A stretch of DNA of 61,306 bases from assembly GCF_001623405.1 (NCBI RefSeq), contig NZ_LUHG01000013.1, forward strand, positions 1 through 61,306, written 5' to 3'. Below, one piece after another: positions 1-9,981 of this stretch. How positions within the stretch are numbered: position 1 is the first letter of the stretch; every line of letters begins with the position of its first letter. The DNA is from Hydrotalea flava (lineage in GTDB: Bacteria > Bacteroidota > Bacteroidia > Chitinophagales > Chitinophagaceae). A model generated the notes under the pieces. It was not told where the DNA came from and searched no databases. It was given only the letters and a program-made list of their open reading frames with translations. The position numbers were made by a program, and so were the translations under genes.

Positions 1-340
1 TCCATACACCGCCGGGAGTCGCATCGCTTACGGTTAAACTGCTGCCTGCACAAACTTGTCCGCCTTTGGTATCAATGGGTTGTACAGTCGGTAAGGGATT
101 CACAGTGATGGGTGCACTTACACTGGTGCTACAGCCACTGCCATTGGTAACGGTATACGTAATGGTAGTAGTGCCTGCGGCAATGGCGGTGATTTTCCCA
201 CTGTTATCAATCGTAGCAACACTTGTATTGCTGCTGCTCCATACACCACCGGGAGTCGCATCGCTTACGGTTAAACTGCTGCCTGCACAAACTTGTCCGC
301 CTTTGGTATCAATGGGTTGTACAGTCGGTAAGGGATTCAC
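1..340. repeat. Near-identical 237-bp tandem DNA repeat in the Ig-like gene
   Basis: Bases 1-103 and 238-340 match along about 103 bases with one difference seen (G at 11 versus A in the second copy). The period is 237 bp, exactly 79 codons, one Ig-like module. The intervening part of the module is also module-like but cannot be compared past the window edge. The near identity at DNA level points to recent duplication or gene conversion of modules. Confidence 0.85.
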
Positions 341-2593
341 GGTAACGGTAACGGATTGACTGGCAATCCCACATTTGTTTTGAAGGGTATAGGTAATGGT
401 AGTAGTACCCGGCTGGAGTATGGTTACCGCGCCGGTGATACTATCAATGGTTGCCACTTGTGTATTACTACTCATCCAAACACCACCTACGGAAGTTGTA
501 TTGACGGTTAAAGTATTTCCCATACAAACCGCATTTGCAGATGCTTGAATAGGATTGACTACCGGCTTAGCCTGAACCAATATATTTCTTGTTACAGTTT
601 GTCCGCATGCATTCGTATAACTTAAAGTGGTTGTTCCTGCAGCAATTGCAGTTACAATGCCTGCCTGACTAACAGTGGCTACTCCTGTATTAGATGAACT
701 CCAGGTTCCGCCGGGTACCGGATTTACAAATGTTGCAGTAGAGCCGGCACAAAGTGTATCTGCCCCACCACTAATGGGCATAGTAGAACGGATATATAAA
801 ATCTGTGTGCTACTGCAGGTAATACCATTTACGGTATAGGCTACCGTAACCGTATCAACAGAATTATTATCAAATTTAATTTGTGGATAACGACTGGTAT
901 TGGAAGTGCCGGCTAAAAATTTCGCACCGCCACCGGTTACTGTCCATAAATAGGTTCCGGAACTACTTCCATAAATGGGCATATTGGGGGCATCACTAAA
1001 TTTAATAGTGCCATTGTTACAATCGGCGACTGCCGGGGGCATTTGCACACTGTTTACGGTAAATGATTTATTTACACTATTACTGCAACCAAACTGGTTG
1101 GTCATGGTGTAAGTAATGGTGGTACTGCCAGCACTAATGGCAGTTACTTTCCCGGTATTATCAACAGTTGCCACAGCGGTATTACTACTGATCCAGTTAC
1201 CGCCTTTTGTGGTGGTAGTTAATTGAACAGTAGTACCTGCACATGTTCCGGAATCACCTGTAATAGGAGCAATAACTGGCAAAGGGTTAACGGTAACATT
1301 GGTTTGTGCAGTATTACTGCACCCATAGTTATCGGTAAGTGTTAGCAGATAACTACCACTTGCTGCAGTGGTAACATTGGCAATAGAGGGATTCGCTAAG
1401 GTTGAGGTAAATCCATTCGGACCATTCCACCAATATGAGTAAGTATTAGAATTATTATTTTTTGATTTATCATTGTCATCGTTGTCATTGTTATTCTTTT
1501 TACTATTATTTACAAAATTGTTATTCCCATTAACTGTTGAAGAAAGAAAAAGTGTATTCCCGGCACACAAAGGGCTATTGGACTGAACACTTACTATAGG
1601 AATGGGATGAACAGATAATTGTATACTATTGGAAGCTGTAATACAAGATGCACTATTTAAACTGGCTGCATTAGGGCCAACCAATACCCTATATAAACCA
1701 CCATCTGATAATTGCACATTATTAATGGTAAGACTGTTGGTATTTACCGGCACACCAATATTATTCCAGGTAGTACCATTATCCGTACTCTTTTGCCATT
1801 GATAAGCAGGTGCTGTGAAAGGATTGTTGACCAATGAAGCCACTATATTGGCTGTACTACCCACACAAACCGAATTAGCTGTTGTAATATTGGCCGTTAC
1901 ATTGGGGGTACAGGCAGTAAACAAAATATCATCCAATGCCAAATCATTACCACATTGTGCACCGCCTCCATAATAATCCACCATTTCTAAAACCAACGTA
2001 TTCATTCCAGCAGGTAATGCAAACTGAAAGCCGTATTGGTTCCAGTTTAACGGACCGGCTGTGGGAGACAAGGGCAAATTACCGGTTGTTACGGTACCTA
2101 AAATATTCCCATTCAAATCCTTTACATTAAAAATTACCCTGGCATAAACCAGTCCTGATCCACAAACTGTTTGCGTATTTGGAGAATTAACGTTGGCTAA
2201 CCAGGCAGAAAAGTTAAAAACAGAGCCATCACATAAGTTGCTGACGGTATCTCTGAAATAAATGGAATTATTACCTCCGGCATTCACTAAAAACATATTA
2301 CCATTGGTATTACCGGTGTGGTCGCCCCCCTTTGCCCAGTCGCTTTTATTGGCATTTTGTACAAATGGAGTAATAATATAATTTCCATCGGTACCTACAT
2401 TTCCATAAGTATAATTGGTTGAACCGGGGGCAGCTTTTGAAGTAGCAGTTGGAGAACTTGCAGTTCCAAAATCCTGAATAAACACAGGCTTTAAAGCTGC
2501 GCTGTTGCATAAGCCACTGGTTTGTGATTGTACCTGGGTAAATCCTGCAAGTGTGGCAAATACCCATAGCATTATGCGTGTGGTATTCTTCAT
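1..2593 (-). CDS. Secreted Ig-like (BIG2) repeat protein, 3' end beyond window
   Basis: The frame is open from an ATG at 2593 to the left edge (864 codons visible), so the gene is partial. Residues 1 to about 24 form a signal peptide ([18 protein letters not shown], then a QVQSQ cleavage region). Residues about 30-220 resemble a secreted jelly-roll/lectin-like domain with several Cys. From about residue 230 the protein is a chain of Ig-like modules of about 80 residues with the recurring pattern W-x-S-S-N-T-x-V-A-T-V/I-D and a GTTTITYT strand, typical of Bacterial Ig-like domain 2 and of large Bacteroidota surface proteins. An Asn/Asp/Lys-rich low-complexity insert lies at about residues 350-385. 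Such proteins usually end in a type IX secretion sorting domain or gliding-motility C-terminus, but that part is outside the window. The role is probably adhesion or cell-surface structure (inference). Confidence 0.85.
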   Translation of the reverse strand, partial: MKNTTRIMLWVFATLAGFTQVQSQTSGLCNSAALKPVFIQDFGTASSPTATSKAAPGSTNYTYGNVGTDGNYIITPFVQNANKSDWAKGGDHTGNTNGNMFLVNAGGNNSIYFRDTVSNLCDGSVFNFSAWLANVNSPNTQTVCGSGLVYARVIFNVKDLNGNILGTVTTGNLPLSPTAGPLNWNQYGFQFALPAGMNTLVLEMVDYYGGGAQCGNDLALDDILFTACTPNVTANITTANSVCVGSTANIVASLVNNPFTAPAYQWQKSTDNGTTWNNIGVPVNTNSLTINNVQLSDGGLYRVLVGPNAASLNSASCITASNSIQLSVHPIPIVSVQSNSPLCAGNTLFLSSTVNGNNNFVNNSKKNNNDNDDNDKSKNNNSNTYSYWWNGPNGFTSTLANPSIANVTTAASGSYLLTLTDNYGCSNTAQTNVTVNPLPVIAPITGDSGTCAGTTVQLTTTTKGGNWISSNTAVATVDNTGKVTAISAGSTTITYTMTNQFGCSNSVNKSFTVNSVQMPPAVADCNNGTIKFSDAPNMPIYGSSSGTYLWTVTGGGAKFLAGTSNTSRYPQIKFDNNSVDTVTVAYTVNGITCSSTQILYIRSTMPISGGADTLCAGSTATFVNPVPGGTWSSSNTGVATVSQAGIVTAIAAGTTTLSYTNACGQTVTRNILVQAKPVVNPIQASANAVCMGNTLTVNTTSVGGVWMSSNTQVATIDSITGAVTILQPGTTTITYTLQNKCGIASQSVTVTVNPLPTVQPIDTKGGQVCAGSSLTVSDATPGGVWSSSNTSVATIDNSGKITAIAAGTTTITYTVTNGSGCSTSVSAPITVNPLPTVQPIDTKGGQVCAGSSLTVSDATPGGVW

Positions 2594-2770
2594 AGAAAAT
2601 TGGAATTGCAACACTAATATACAACCGTCTTTTAACGAAAGTTTATCATTTCTATATTTTAATCAAAGTGTATGTAAATGGCTACAAGTCATGTAAATAT
2701 TGTACTACAAGTTTCAGTCTGCGTTTTATTTTATTTATTTGCAGAACCGGAAATCATCAAACCAAACCAC

Positions 2771-5113
2771 ATGTGGTACTCATTAGGTAAGTTTATTATT
2801 AAGTATAGAATTGTATTGTTATTTGTATTGTTGTTAGTAATTGGCTTTATGGGCTGGCAGGCTTCAAAAGTGCAGTTGAGTTATGATTTTACCAAAGCCA
2901 TTCCCACCAATAACCAAAAGTATAAGGAATATGAAGCATTTTTAAAAACTTTTGGCAGTGATGGTGGTGTAATGGTGATTGGTATACAAGACAGTGCTTT
3001 TTATACCCCAAAACTTTTTAATGCAGCAACCAACTTAGGCAAAGCATTAAAAACCATTCCGGCAGTACAAAATGTTTTGAGCGTTCCCGACGCCTTTAAT
3101 CTTGTAAAAGACAGTGTCACGGAAGCCTTAGTTCCAAAAAAAATATTTCATTATCCTTATACCACACAAGATGCCTTAACAAAGGATGAAAACCAATTCA
3201 ACAATCTGCCATTTTATCGCAATCTGTTGTATAATCCGGAAACCCATGCTTATTTAATGGCCGTTACGCTGAATAATGATTCCGTTAACAGCAAGGCCCG
3301 CACGTTTTTAATTCAGCGCATACAGAATAAGGTAGATGCCTTTCAACAACAAACCGGTATTGCAACACATTTAAGTGGATTACCATATATTAGAACCATC
3401 ATCAGCAACCGCATTAAACAGGAGATGAACTGGTTTATTTATGGTTCATTTTTGCTTTCTGCCATTACATTATTCCTGTTCTTCCGCTCATTGAGCACAA
3501 CTATTATGAGTTTACTGGTAGTTGGCTTCGGGGTGATTACTACACTCGGCACCATGGTTTTAATAGGTTATAAAATCACCTTATTAACAGCTTTAATCCC
3601 TTCTTTAATTGTTGTAATTGGCATACCCAATTGTATTTACTTTCTTAATAAATACCATTTGGCCTTTAGAGATACAGGCGATAAGGAAAAGGCACTGATT
3701 CAAATGGTTGGCCGTATGGGCATTGTTACCCTATTCTGCAATCTGGCTGCCGCCATTGGATTTGCTGTTTTTGCGCTTACCAAAAGTCAGTTGTTGAAAG
3801 AGTTTGGCGTGGTTTCCGGTATTAATATCATGGCCTTGTTCTTTATTTCTTTGGTTTTCATTCCTATTATACTCAGTTTTTTACCCGCACCACAAGCCAA
3901 ACATGTGCGCTATTTAGATAATAAAATTTTAGAAAAAATATTGGTAGGAATTGAACGTTGGGCGCTTTACCATTCCCGTTGGGTATATGCCGTAACCATT
4001 GCAGTTACTTTGTTTGCCATTGCAGGCATCTTCCGGTTAAAAAGTGAAAGTTATATTGTGGATGACCTTCCTAAAAAAGATAAAATATACACCGACCTGA
4101 AATGGTTTGAAAATAATTTTAAAGGTATTATGCCCTTGGAAATTATTGTAGATACCAAAAAGAAAATGGGTTTAGTCCGCTCTACCCGGCCATTGCAAAA
4201 AATAGATGCATTCTCGCAGTACATTGCCCAAAACCCGGCCACCGCCAAGCCACTGTCTATTGTGCAGGGATTGAAATTTGCCAAGCAGGCTTATTTTGAT
4301 GGCGATAGCGCCAGTTATACCGTTCCTTATGAAAGTGATATGATTTTTTTGGCTCCTTATTTAAGGGCAAAGACTGATACCCATAACAAAACCGGTTTCA
4401 GTAAACTGATGAACAGTTTTATGGATTCCGAAAAAGAGAAAGCAAGGATTAGTGTGAATATGAAAGATGTAGGCAGTATTGCATTACAACAACTCATTCA
4501 CCAATTCCAACAAAAGGCGGATCAAATTTTTGATACGACCAATTATACCATCACTTTTACAGGCAGCAGTGTTACTTTTTTAGAAGGCTCCAGCTTTATT
4601 ATCAATGGTTTAAAAGACAGTATTTTCTGGGCATTTTTATTAATAGCCCTTGCCATGTTTATCCTCTTTAAATCCTTGCGCATTTTAATCTGCTCTTTAA
4701 TTCCCAATCTCATTCCATTGGTCATTACAGCCGGACTAATGGGGTGGCTGAATATTACCATCAAACCCTCTACCGTTTTGGTTTTCAGTGTAGCATTGGG
4801 CATTGTAATTGATGTTACCATTCGCTTTTTGGTGAATTTTAAACAAGAGTTACCCCATTATAATTTTCAGGTAAAACAAACCATTGTACAAACCATTCGA
4901 TACACCGGTGTAAGTATTATTTATACCTCGCTGGTATTAATTGCAGGCTTTGTAATTTTTTGTTTCAGCAATTTTGGCGGCACGCAGGTATTGGGCTGGT
5001 TAACTTCCTTTACATTGGTAATGGGTACCCTTACCAATTTAATTTTATTGCCGGTACTTTTAATTAGTGTGGCAAAAAAAGACCAGAAAAAGAAGGAAGT
5101 AAATCCTTGCTAA
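2771..5113 (+). CDS. RND/MMPL-type membrane transporter (SSD-like exporter)
   Basis: A 780-residue protein beginning MWYSLGKFII. It has an N-terminal transmembrane segment, an extracytoplasmic loop starting with the typical D-F-T-K-A-I-P-T region, then a block of about five or six hydrophobic helices. A second long extracytoplasmic domain (about residues 440-640) and a second helix block complete the two-fold repeat of the MMPL/RND family. An upstream in-frame ATG at 2678 would add 31 residues, but the family normally starts just before the first helix, so 2771 is preferred. Substrate is unknown; relatives export lipids, hopanoids or hydrophobic compounds. It stands alone, divergent from the Ig-like gene. 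Confidence 0.85.
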   Translation: MWYSLGKFIIKYRIVLLFVLLLVIGFMGWQASKVQLSYDFTKAIPTNNQKYKEYEAFLKTFGSDGGVMVIGIQDSAFYTPKLFNAATNLGKALKTIPAVQNVLSVPDAFNLVKDSVTEALVPKKIFHYPYTTQDALTKDENQFNNLPFYRNLLYNPETHAYLMAVTLNNDSVNSKARTFLIQRIQNKVDAFQQQTGIATHLSGLPYIRTIISNRIKQEMNWFIYGSFLLSAITLFLFFRSLSTTIMSLLVVGFGVITTLGTMVLIGYKITLLTALIPSLIVVIGIPNCIYFLNKYHLAFRDTGDKEKALIQMVGRMGIVTLFCNLAAAIGFAVFALTKSQLLKEFGVVSGINIMALFFISLVFIPIILSFLPAPQAKHVRYLDNKILEKILVGIERWALYHSRWVYAVTIAVTLFAIAGIFRLKSESYIVDDLPKKDKIYTDLKWFENNFKGIMPLEIIVDTKKKMGLVRSTRPLQKIDAFSQYIAQNPATAKPLSIVQGLKFAKQAYFDGDSASYTVPYESDMIFLAPYLRAKTDTHNKTGFSKLMNSFMDSEKEKARISVNMKDVGSIALQQLIHQFQQKADQIFDTTNYTITFTGSSVTFLEGSSFIINGLKDSIFWAFLLIALAMFILFKSLRILICSLIPNLIPLVITAGLMGWLNITIKPSTVLVFSVALGIVIDVTIRFLVNFKQELPHYNFQVKQTIVQTIRYTGVSIIYTSLVLIAGFVIFCFSNFGGTQVLGWLTSFTLVMGTLTNLILLPVLLISVAKKDQKKKEVNPC

Positions 5114-5400
5114 GAAAATATTTTTCGCCCATTACAAGATTTAAAGTATAGTGTAATCATCAGTTGAATCAATTATTGCATAAGATTGGTTCAATAAAAT
5201 GCATCCCGAAATGGATGAAACAGCACATGTATTGAAAATGAAATTTTCACTAAAGTATTTTATACTTTTTGGAGATTATACATTGAGAAGGGTGACAGGT
5301 AATGAATATTACTTACAAAACAATTTTTATTACACTAAATAAAATACAGAAATTTATACCACCATACAGTTGCCACGCATTACCCACAAACATTTGTAAA

Positions 5401-6309
5401 ATGCATGACCATCACCATCACTCGCATCACCATTCCAATACCATCAGTAACCTGAATAGGGCTTTTAGGATTGGCATTGTTTTGAATACCTTATTTGTAA
5501 TAGTGGAAGCAGTCAGCGGTTTCTATTATCACTCTATGGCATTGCTGTCGGATGCCGGACATAACCTGAGTGATGTAGCCGGTTTGTTTTTGGCCATGCT
5601 GGCCTATCGATTAGCGCAATCGAAACCCACAGCAACCTTTACGTATGGATATCGGAAATCTACGGTATTGGTATCGCTCATCAATGCCGTTATATTATTG
5701 ATTGCAGTGGCAACTATTATTTGGCAAAGCATTACCCGTTTTAAAACCCCTGAAATTATTAATGGAGAAAATATGGCATTGGTGGCAGGCATTGGTATTG
5801 TGATCAATGCAACTACTGCACTGTTATTTTTAAAAGGAAAAGAAACAGACTTGAACATTAAAGGGGCTTATTTGCACATGGCTGCAGATGCTTTGGTTTC
5901 ATTGGGTGTGGTCATTGCAGGTATATTGATTCAATATACTGGTTGGTATTGGCTCGATGCAGCTATTGGTATTGTGATTGCCATTGTTGTTTTATTCAGT
6001 ACTATTAATTTATTGAAAGACAGTTTCAATTTATCGATCGATGCAGTACCCAAAGGCATTCATTTGGCCAATGTTCAAAAAACAATAGAATCCGTTCCCG
6101 GCGTTTTAAGTGTACATCACTTACATGTATGGGCCATCAGTACTACCTACAATGCATTAACGGCACATATTGTAGTGGCAGATTCTGCCAGCATTGCTAC
6201 CATCACCACTATAAAAGAAGCCATCCGGCACGAACTGGAACATGCAAATATTCAACACAGCACATTGGAATTTGAAATGGATTGTGAAAATTGTAAAGAA
6301 GAAATTTAA
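5401..6309 (+). CDS. czcD: Cation diffusion facilitator (CzcD/ZitB-like Zn2+/Co2+ exporter)
   Basis: A 302-residue inner-membrane protein that starts with a His-rich metal-binding tail (MHDHHHHSHHH). It then has six hydrophobic helices. The metal-site motif SDAGHNLSD is at about residues 50-58 (TM2), and H-M-A-A-D-A-L lies in TM5. A cytoplasmic C-terminal domain follows (VHHLHVWAIS, typical of CDF). The family exports Zn2+, Co2+ or Cd2+ in exchange for protons. The frame is open from 5302, but the family normally starts at the His-rich stretch, so ATG 5401 is chosen. The OsmC gene follows 19 bases later on the same strand and may be co-transcribed. Confidence 0.92.
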   Translation: MHDHHHHSHHHSNTISNLNRAFRIGIVLNTLFVIVEAVSGFYYHSMALLSDAGHNLSDVAGLFLAMLAYRLAQSKPTATFTYGYRKSTVLVSLINAVILLIAVATIIWQSITRFKTPEIINGENMALVAGIGIVINATTALLFLKGKETDLNIKGAYLHMAADALVSLGVVIAGILIQYTGWYWLDAAIGIVIAIVVLFSTINLLKDSFNLSIDAVPKGIHLANVQKTIESVPGVLSVHHLHVWAISTTYNALTAHIVVADSASIATITTIKEAIRHELEHANIQHSTLEFEMDCENCKEEI

Positions 6310-6328
6310 AAAATAAAAAACAAATACC

Positions 6329-6787
6329 ATGGAAGCACATTATTATCAGGTAGATGTGAACTGGAATTCAGAACGCAAAGGTATCATGTGTTCACCCGAA
6401 CTAAACAAAGAAGCCGGCAGTTGTATTGAAGTGGCTACCCCACCCGATTTCCCAAAAGGCATGCCCGGCATTTGGTCGCCTGAACATTTGTTTACGGCAG
6501 CCGTAAGCAGTTGCTTAATGACTACTTTCTTGGCCATCGCTGAAAATTCAAAATTAACCTATACAGGTTTCAGTTGCCGGTCAAAAGGAAAATTAGAACA
6601 GGTAGATGGTAAATTTATGATGAGTGAAGTGGTATTAGAACCCACAGTAACCATTACCGATGAAAAAGACCGGGAAAGAGCAGAAAGGGTACTTCAAAAA
6701 TCAGAGGCTGCTTGTTTAATTTCTAATTCCGTGAAATCAAAAATTACCATGATGCCTACTATCCTTGTTCAAGCCACAAATGCATAA
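6329..6787 (+). CDS. OsmC/Ohr family protein (peroxide reductase-like)
   Basis: A 152-residue OsmC-fold protein. The two conserved redox cysteines are visible in V-S-S-C-L-M-T-T (about residue 57) and E-A-A-C-L-I-S (about 130). Family members reduce organic hydroperoxides, or act as unspecific thiol hydrolases, as homodimers in the cytoplasm. It lies 19 bases downstream of the CDF exporter gene and probably shares its transcript. A second, only distantly similar OsmC protein is encoded at 31640-32041. Confidence 0.88.
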   Translation: MEAHYYQVDVNWNSERKGIMCSPELNKEAGSCIEVATPPDFPKGMPGIWSPEHLFTAAVSSCLMTTFLAIAENSKLTYTGFSCRSKGKLEQVDGKFMMSEVVLEPTVTITDEKDRERAERVLQKSEAACLISNSVKSKITMMPTILVQATNA

Positions 6788-6795
6788 ATTTTGTT

Positions 6796-6856
6796 GCCAC
6801 GAATGCACGAATATTTATTCACCCCACCATTCGTGTGCATTAGCATAATTCGTGGC
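6796..6856. repeat. CACGAAT-type intergenic inverted repeat
   Basis: The left arm GCCACGAATGCACGAAT (6796-6812) faces ATTCGTGTGCA (6829-6839) and AATTCGTGGC (6847-6856). This gives a nested hairpin of about 61 bp with a small internal loop. It lies between the convergent OsmC and PAP2-like genes, so it could act as a bidirectional terminator. There is no T-tract, so a REP-like mobile repeat is equally possible. Confidence 0.7.
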
Positions 6857-6884
6857 TACCCCCTAATATATGTGGTAATAAAAG

Positions 6885-7553
6885 CTACATAGCAAAGAAG
6901 TAACCTATCAACTGGCAGGCAATGCCCAATAACAAGCCGGCATATACTTCCTGTGTGGTATGGTCGCTAACAATTAAGCGACTGGTGGCTACCATTCCGG
7001 TGAGTAAGGCTGTAATGCTGATGGCCAAACCCATGGGCGTTTGGTAAAAAAAAGAAAGTAATATCATGGCGGCTAATAAACTTCCCATGGCAATACCATG
7101 CAAACTAATTTTAATGAAATTATTAATCACCAATCCGATAGAGGTAGAAATGAAAATGCCAAAATAAAAATACTGTAACGCTTCCGGCTGGTTGGTCATG
7201 TTTTTACTGAGGTAATACATCCACCAGTAAAAAAACATGGTAATCATATACGGTGCAATACGCTCTTTTGCAGTTCGCAAATAAATACTGGATGCGAATT
7301 TTAATTTATACAATAAAAACACAGCAAATGCCGGGAAGAAAGCTGTCATCCAAAATACACTAAACACTTTTAGCTTTAACTGATATACTGTTATATCGGT
7401 AAATAAAAATGGAAAGCGATATACCAAATACAGAAAAAAGTAGGTAGGTATAAACAAGGGATGGAATAAATAAGATAAAACTTTAGCCGGAAATACCAGC
7501 CATAAACTTTTTACCGGAGTACTTAATTTTTCCTGAATATTTTCTGCTATCAT
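6885..7553 (-). CDS. PAP2-like integral membrane phosphatase family protein
   Basis: A 222-residue membrane protein with about six hydrophobic segments. Near the C-terminus the motif SR-LIVSD-H-TTQ-E matches block 3 (SRX5HX3D) of the PAP2 / type 2 phosphatidic acid phosphatase fold, with Glu in place of Asp. Block 2 (normally PSGH) is degenerate (SLHG). Such divergent PAP2 proteins are common in Bacteroidota; whether this one is catalytic is uncertain. It starts 7 bases after the end of rpoN on the same strand and probably forms an operon with it. Confidence 0.7.
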   Translation of the reverse strand: MIAENIQEKLSTPVKSLWLVFPAKVLSYLFHPLFIPTYFFLYLVYRFPFLFTDITVYQLKLKVFSVFWMTAFFPAFAVFLLYKLKFASSIYLRTAKERIAPYMITMFFYWWMYYLSKNMTNQPEALQYFYFGIFISTSIGLVINNFIKISLHGIAMGSLLAAMILLSFFYQTPMGLAISITALLTGMVATSRLIVSDHTTQEVYAGLLLGIACQLIGYFFAM

Positions 7554-7560
7554 ATTATAA

Positions 7561-9051
7561 TTATAATTGTTTACGCAAACGGGCTACCGGTACGTTTAAT
7601 TGTTCCCGATATTTAGCAACGGTACGCCTGGCAATATTATAACCTTTCTGGTTCAGCAGATCAGTTAATTGTTCATCGCTCAGTGGTTTGCGCTTGTCTT
7701 CTCCTTCAATCAAATCACTCAATATCTTTTTCACTTCACGGGTACTTACTTCTTCACCGCTATCGGTACTTAAACTTTCACTGAAAAAATATTTCAACCG
7801 GTAGGTGCCAAATTCTGTTTGCACAAATTTACTGTTGGCTACCCTGCTAACAGTGGATATATCGAGGCCGGTTTTCTCAGCTATATCTTTTAAAATCATG
7901 GGCTTTAAATTGGTTTCATCGCCCGTTAAAAAAAAATCTTTCTGGTGGTTCATAATTGCTTCCATGGTTACCGCCAGGGTTTGCTGCCTTTGTTTAATCA
8001 TGTCAATAAACCATTTGGCCGCATCTATTTTTTGTTTAATAAACAATATCGCTTCTTTTTGGCGCTTATCTTTTTTACTACCACGTTCATATTCCCGCAT
8101 CATTTCGCGGTAGGTATCACTAATGCGTAAATCCGGTGCATTTTTATTGTTCAGGCTCAGCTCTAACCTGCCTGCATTGTTAAAAATAAAAAAGTCGGGA
8201 ATAATATAACTGTCAACCTTATTCATTTCACCGGCATCGCCGCCGGGTTTAGGGTTTAATTTAATAATCTGCTGTATCACTTCTTTCAATGCTTCATCAG
8301 TTAAATTCATCCCCCGCTGAATTTTTTCGTAATGCTTTTTGGTAAACTCATCAAAATATTTTTTTAAAATTTCAATGGCTAACGTAACCGACTTGCCGTC
8401 ATTCTTTTTTCTTTCCAATTGCAACAGCAAACACTCCTGTAAATCGCGGGCTGCCACACCGGGCGGATCAAATTGCTGTATTTTTTTAATCAGTTCTTCC
8501 ACTTCTTTTTCAGTAGTTGTAATGTTTTGCCTGAAAGCCAAATCATCTACTATTGACGAAAGTTCACGCCGCAAATAGCCATCGTCATCCAAACTGCCAA
8601 TAATTTGTTCGGCAATCTTATAATCTTTTTCATCTAAATGCAGCAACCCTAATTGCTGTACCAATAATTCATAAAAACTGGTTTCACTTTTAATGGGTAT
8701 TACTTTGCCATCATCCATTTCAGGATAGTTTTCATCCTTCATTTTATAGTCGGCAATTTCACCATCTTCATCCGCCACATATTCACTCAAATCCAAATTT
8801 TCATATTCATCCTCACTCCCGTCTTTTTCAAAATCTTCTTCATTGCTGCTGTCAAACTCATCCTCCAGTTCCGGTTCCATCCCTTCTTCATGTTCATTTT
8901 CTTCCATTTCAAGCGCAGGATTTTCTTCTAACTCTTCTTTAATCCTGTCTTCCAAATAGGCTGTAGGCACCTGCAACAATTTCATCAACTGAATTTGCTG
9001 GGGCGATAATTTTTGTAATAATTTTTGATGTAAACCCTGACTTAATGCCAT
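7561..9051 (-). CDS. rpoN: RNA polymerase sigma-54 factor
   Basis: A 496-residue protein. Region I is at the N-terminus (QKLSPQQIQLMKLLQVP, then LEENPALE). A strongly acidic region II follows (about residues 50-115, mostly E and D). The core-binding and DNA-binding domains come next, and the RpoN box ARRTVAKYRE is near the C-terminus (about residue 475). It directs transcription from -24/-12 promoters together with AAA+ enhancer-binding proteins; none is encoded in this window. The PAP2-like gene follows closely. Confidence 0.97.
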   Translation of the reverse strand: MALSQGLHQKLLQKLSPQQIQLMKLLQVPTAYLEDRIKEELEENPALEMEENEHEEGMEPELEDEFDSSNEEDFEKDGSEDEYENLDLSEYVADEDGEIADYKMKDENYPEMDDGKVIPIKSETSFYELLVQQLGLLHLDEKDYKIAEQIIGSLDDDGYLRRELSSIVDDLAFRQNITTTEKEVEELIKKIQQFDPPGVAARDLQECLLLQLERKKNDGKSVTLAIEILKKYFDEFTKKHYEKIQRGMNLTDEALKEVIQQIIKLNPKPGGDAGEMNKVDSYIIPDFFIFNNAGRLELSLNNKNAPDLRISDTYREMMREYERGSKKDKRQKEAILFIKQKIDAAKWFIDMIKQRQQTLAVTMEAIMNHQKDFFLTGDETNLKPMILKDIAEKTGLDISTVSRVANSKFVQTEFGTYRLKYFFSESLSTDSGEEVSTREVKKILSDLIEGEDKRKPLSDEQLTDLLNQKGYNIARRTVAKYREQLNVPVARLRKQL

Positions 9052-9216
9052 AATCTTTTTTTCTTCCTCTAATAATTTTTATTTTATGTTACCGGCGCCT
9101 GCACTACTATTTTACACCGGTTGCGTTGCACACTACAAAGTTCTGTTCGCTATTCGGCTCAACAGAAATTGCAGCATCCACAATAACGCTGTAAATTTAC
9201 GAACAATGCACCCATC

Positions 9217-9504
9217 ATGGCTACGAAACTATCCGGTTTAATAATCAATTTTTTAATAACCAATTTCATGTTATTTGGCAGCATACATATATGTGCACAA
9301 GCACCTGCAACCCTTACCACAACTACATATACAGACAGTACGGCTACAACAATACCCTTCCGCCTTCAGCCCAATAACTATACCCGGCATTTGCCTTTTT
9401 TTTGCCGTGAAGAATGGAAATTTGAGCAAAAAACAAAATTACCCCTCAAGTTTCGTTTAGGCAGTGTACCCTATGTAGATCGATTAGAAGGCAAACTTCA
9501 TTAA
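9217..9504 (+). CDS. Small conserved secreted protein of unknown function
   Basis: A 95-residue protein with an N-terminal hydrophobic signal segment ending in an Ala-Gln type site (HICAQ), a Thr-rich linker, then a compact C-terminal motif (LPFFCREEWKFEQ...LGSVPYVDRLEGK). I recognise this as the type of small exported protein often seen in Bacteroidota, but know no function. It is divergent from rpoN with a 165-bp gap. A TAAATTTA box at about 9192-9199, 18 bases upstream of the ATG, is a one-mismatch fit to TAnnTTTG. Confidence 0.6.
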   Translation: MATKLSGLIINFLITNFMLFGSIHICAQAPATLTTTTYTDSTATTIPFRLQPNNYTRHLPFFCREEWKFEQKTKLPLKFRLGSVPYVDRLEGKLH

Positions 9505-9516
9505 TCCATTCCAAGG

Positions 9517-9972
9517 TTAAAATTGAATGCGAATATGATTGGCTTTCGCTTGTTTTTCTATTTCTGTTTTGATAGATTGAATAATCGGCACATCAAAACC
9601 CGGCTGCAAATCAATCGTAGCAACTTCGCCTAATGTAGGCTGTAGGGTTATTTTATTGGCTTCTATTTGAATGGTCTGTAAGTTTTGCCAGTTTATTTTT
9701 TCAGGAGCCGCAAAGAATGGGTAATTCCACGCAATGCCATTTGCATCTACTGTAATAAAATAACGTGGCGTTTTAGTACTTCGTAAGCGTAATATACAGT
9801 ATGCAATCAATAGTAGTGCATACAGCATAGTAAAGAGGCTGCTTTTTTGACGGCTGTTTACATATACCGCTAACTGAAATGCTAAAAAACCAATATTCAG
9901 TACAATAATGGCATACAATAATTTACGTTGCCAGCCGGGCATTACACTGCCTTTAAATGGAAATTGGGGCAT
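9517..9972 (-). CDS. Membrane protein with two N-terminal helices and a PH-like tail
   Basis: A 151-residue protein. Two hydrophobic helices lie at about residues 17-35 and 45-62. They are followed by a beta-rich soluble tail (YFITVDANGIAW...WQNLQTIQIEANKITLQ) resembling bacterial PH-like/YcxB-type domains. No catalytic motif is visible. It ends close to and convergent with the small secreted protein gene, and lies 9 bases downstream of the aminotransferase gene, so it is probably in the same transcript. Confidence 0.6.
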   Translation of the reverse strand: MPQFPFKGSVMPGWQRKLLYAIIVLNIGFLAFQLAVYVNSRQKSSLFTMLYALLLIAYCILRLRSTKTPRYFITVDANGIAWNYPFFAAPEKINWQNLQTIQIEANKITLQPTLGEVATIDLQPGFDVPIIQSIKTEIEKQAKANHIRIQF

Positions 9973-9981
9973 ATTGATAAT

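Noticed and set aside
66-359. Open frame on the plus strand across the Ig-like repeats
   Set aside because: It is antisense to the clearly coding minus-strand Ig-like gene and consists of low-complexity V/L/P sequence produced by the repeat.
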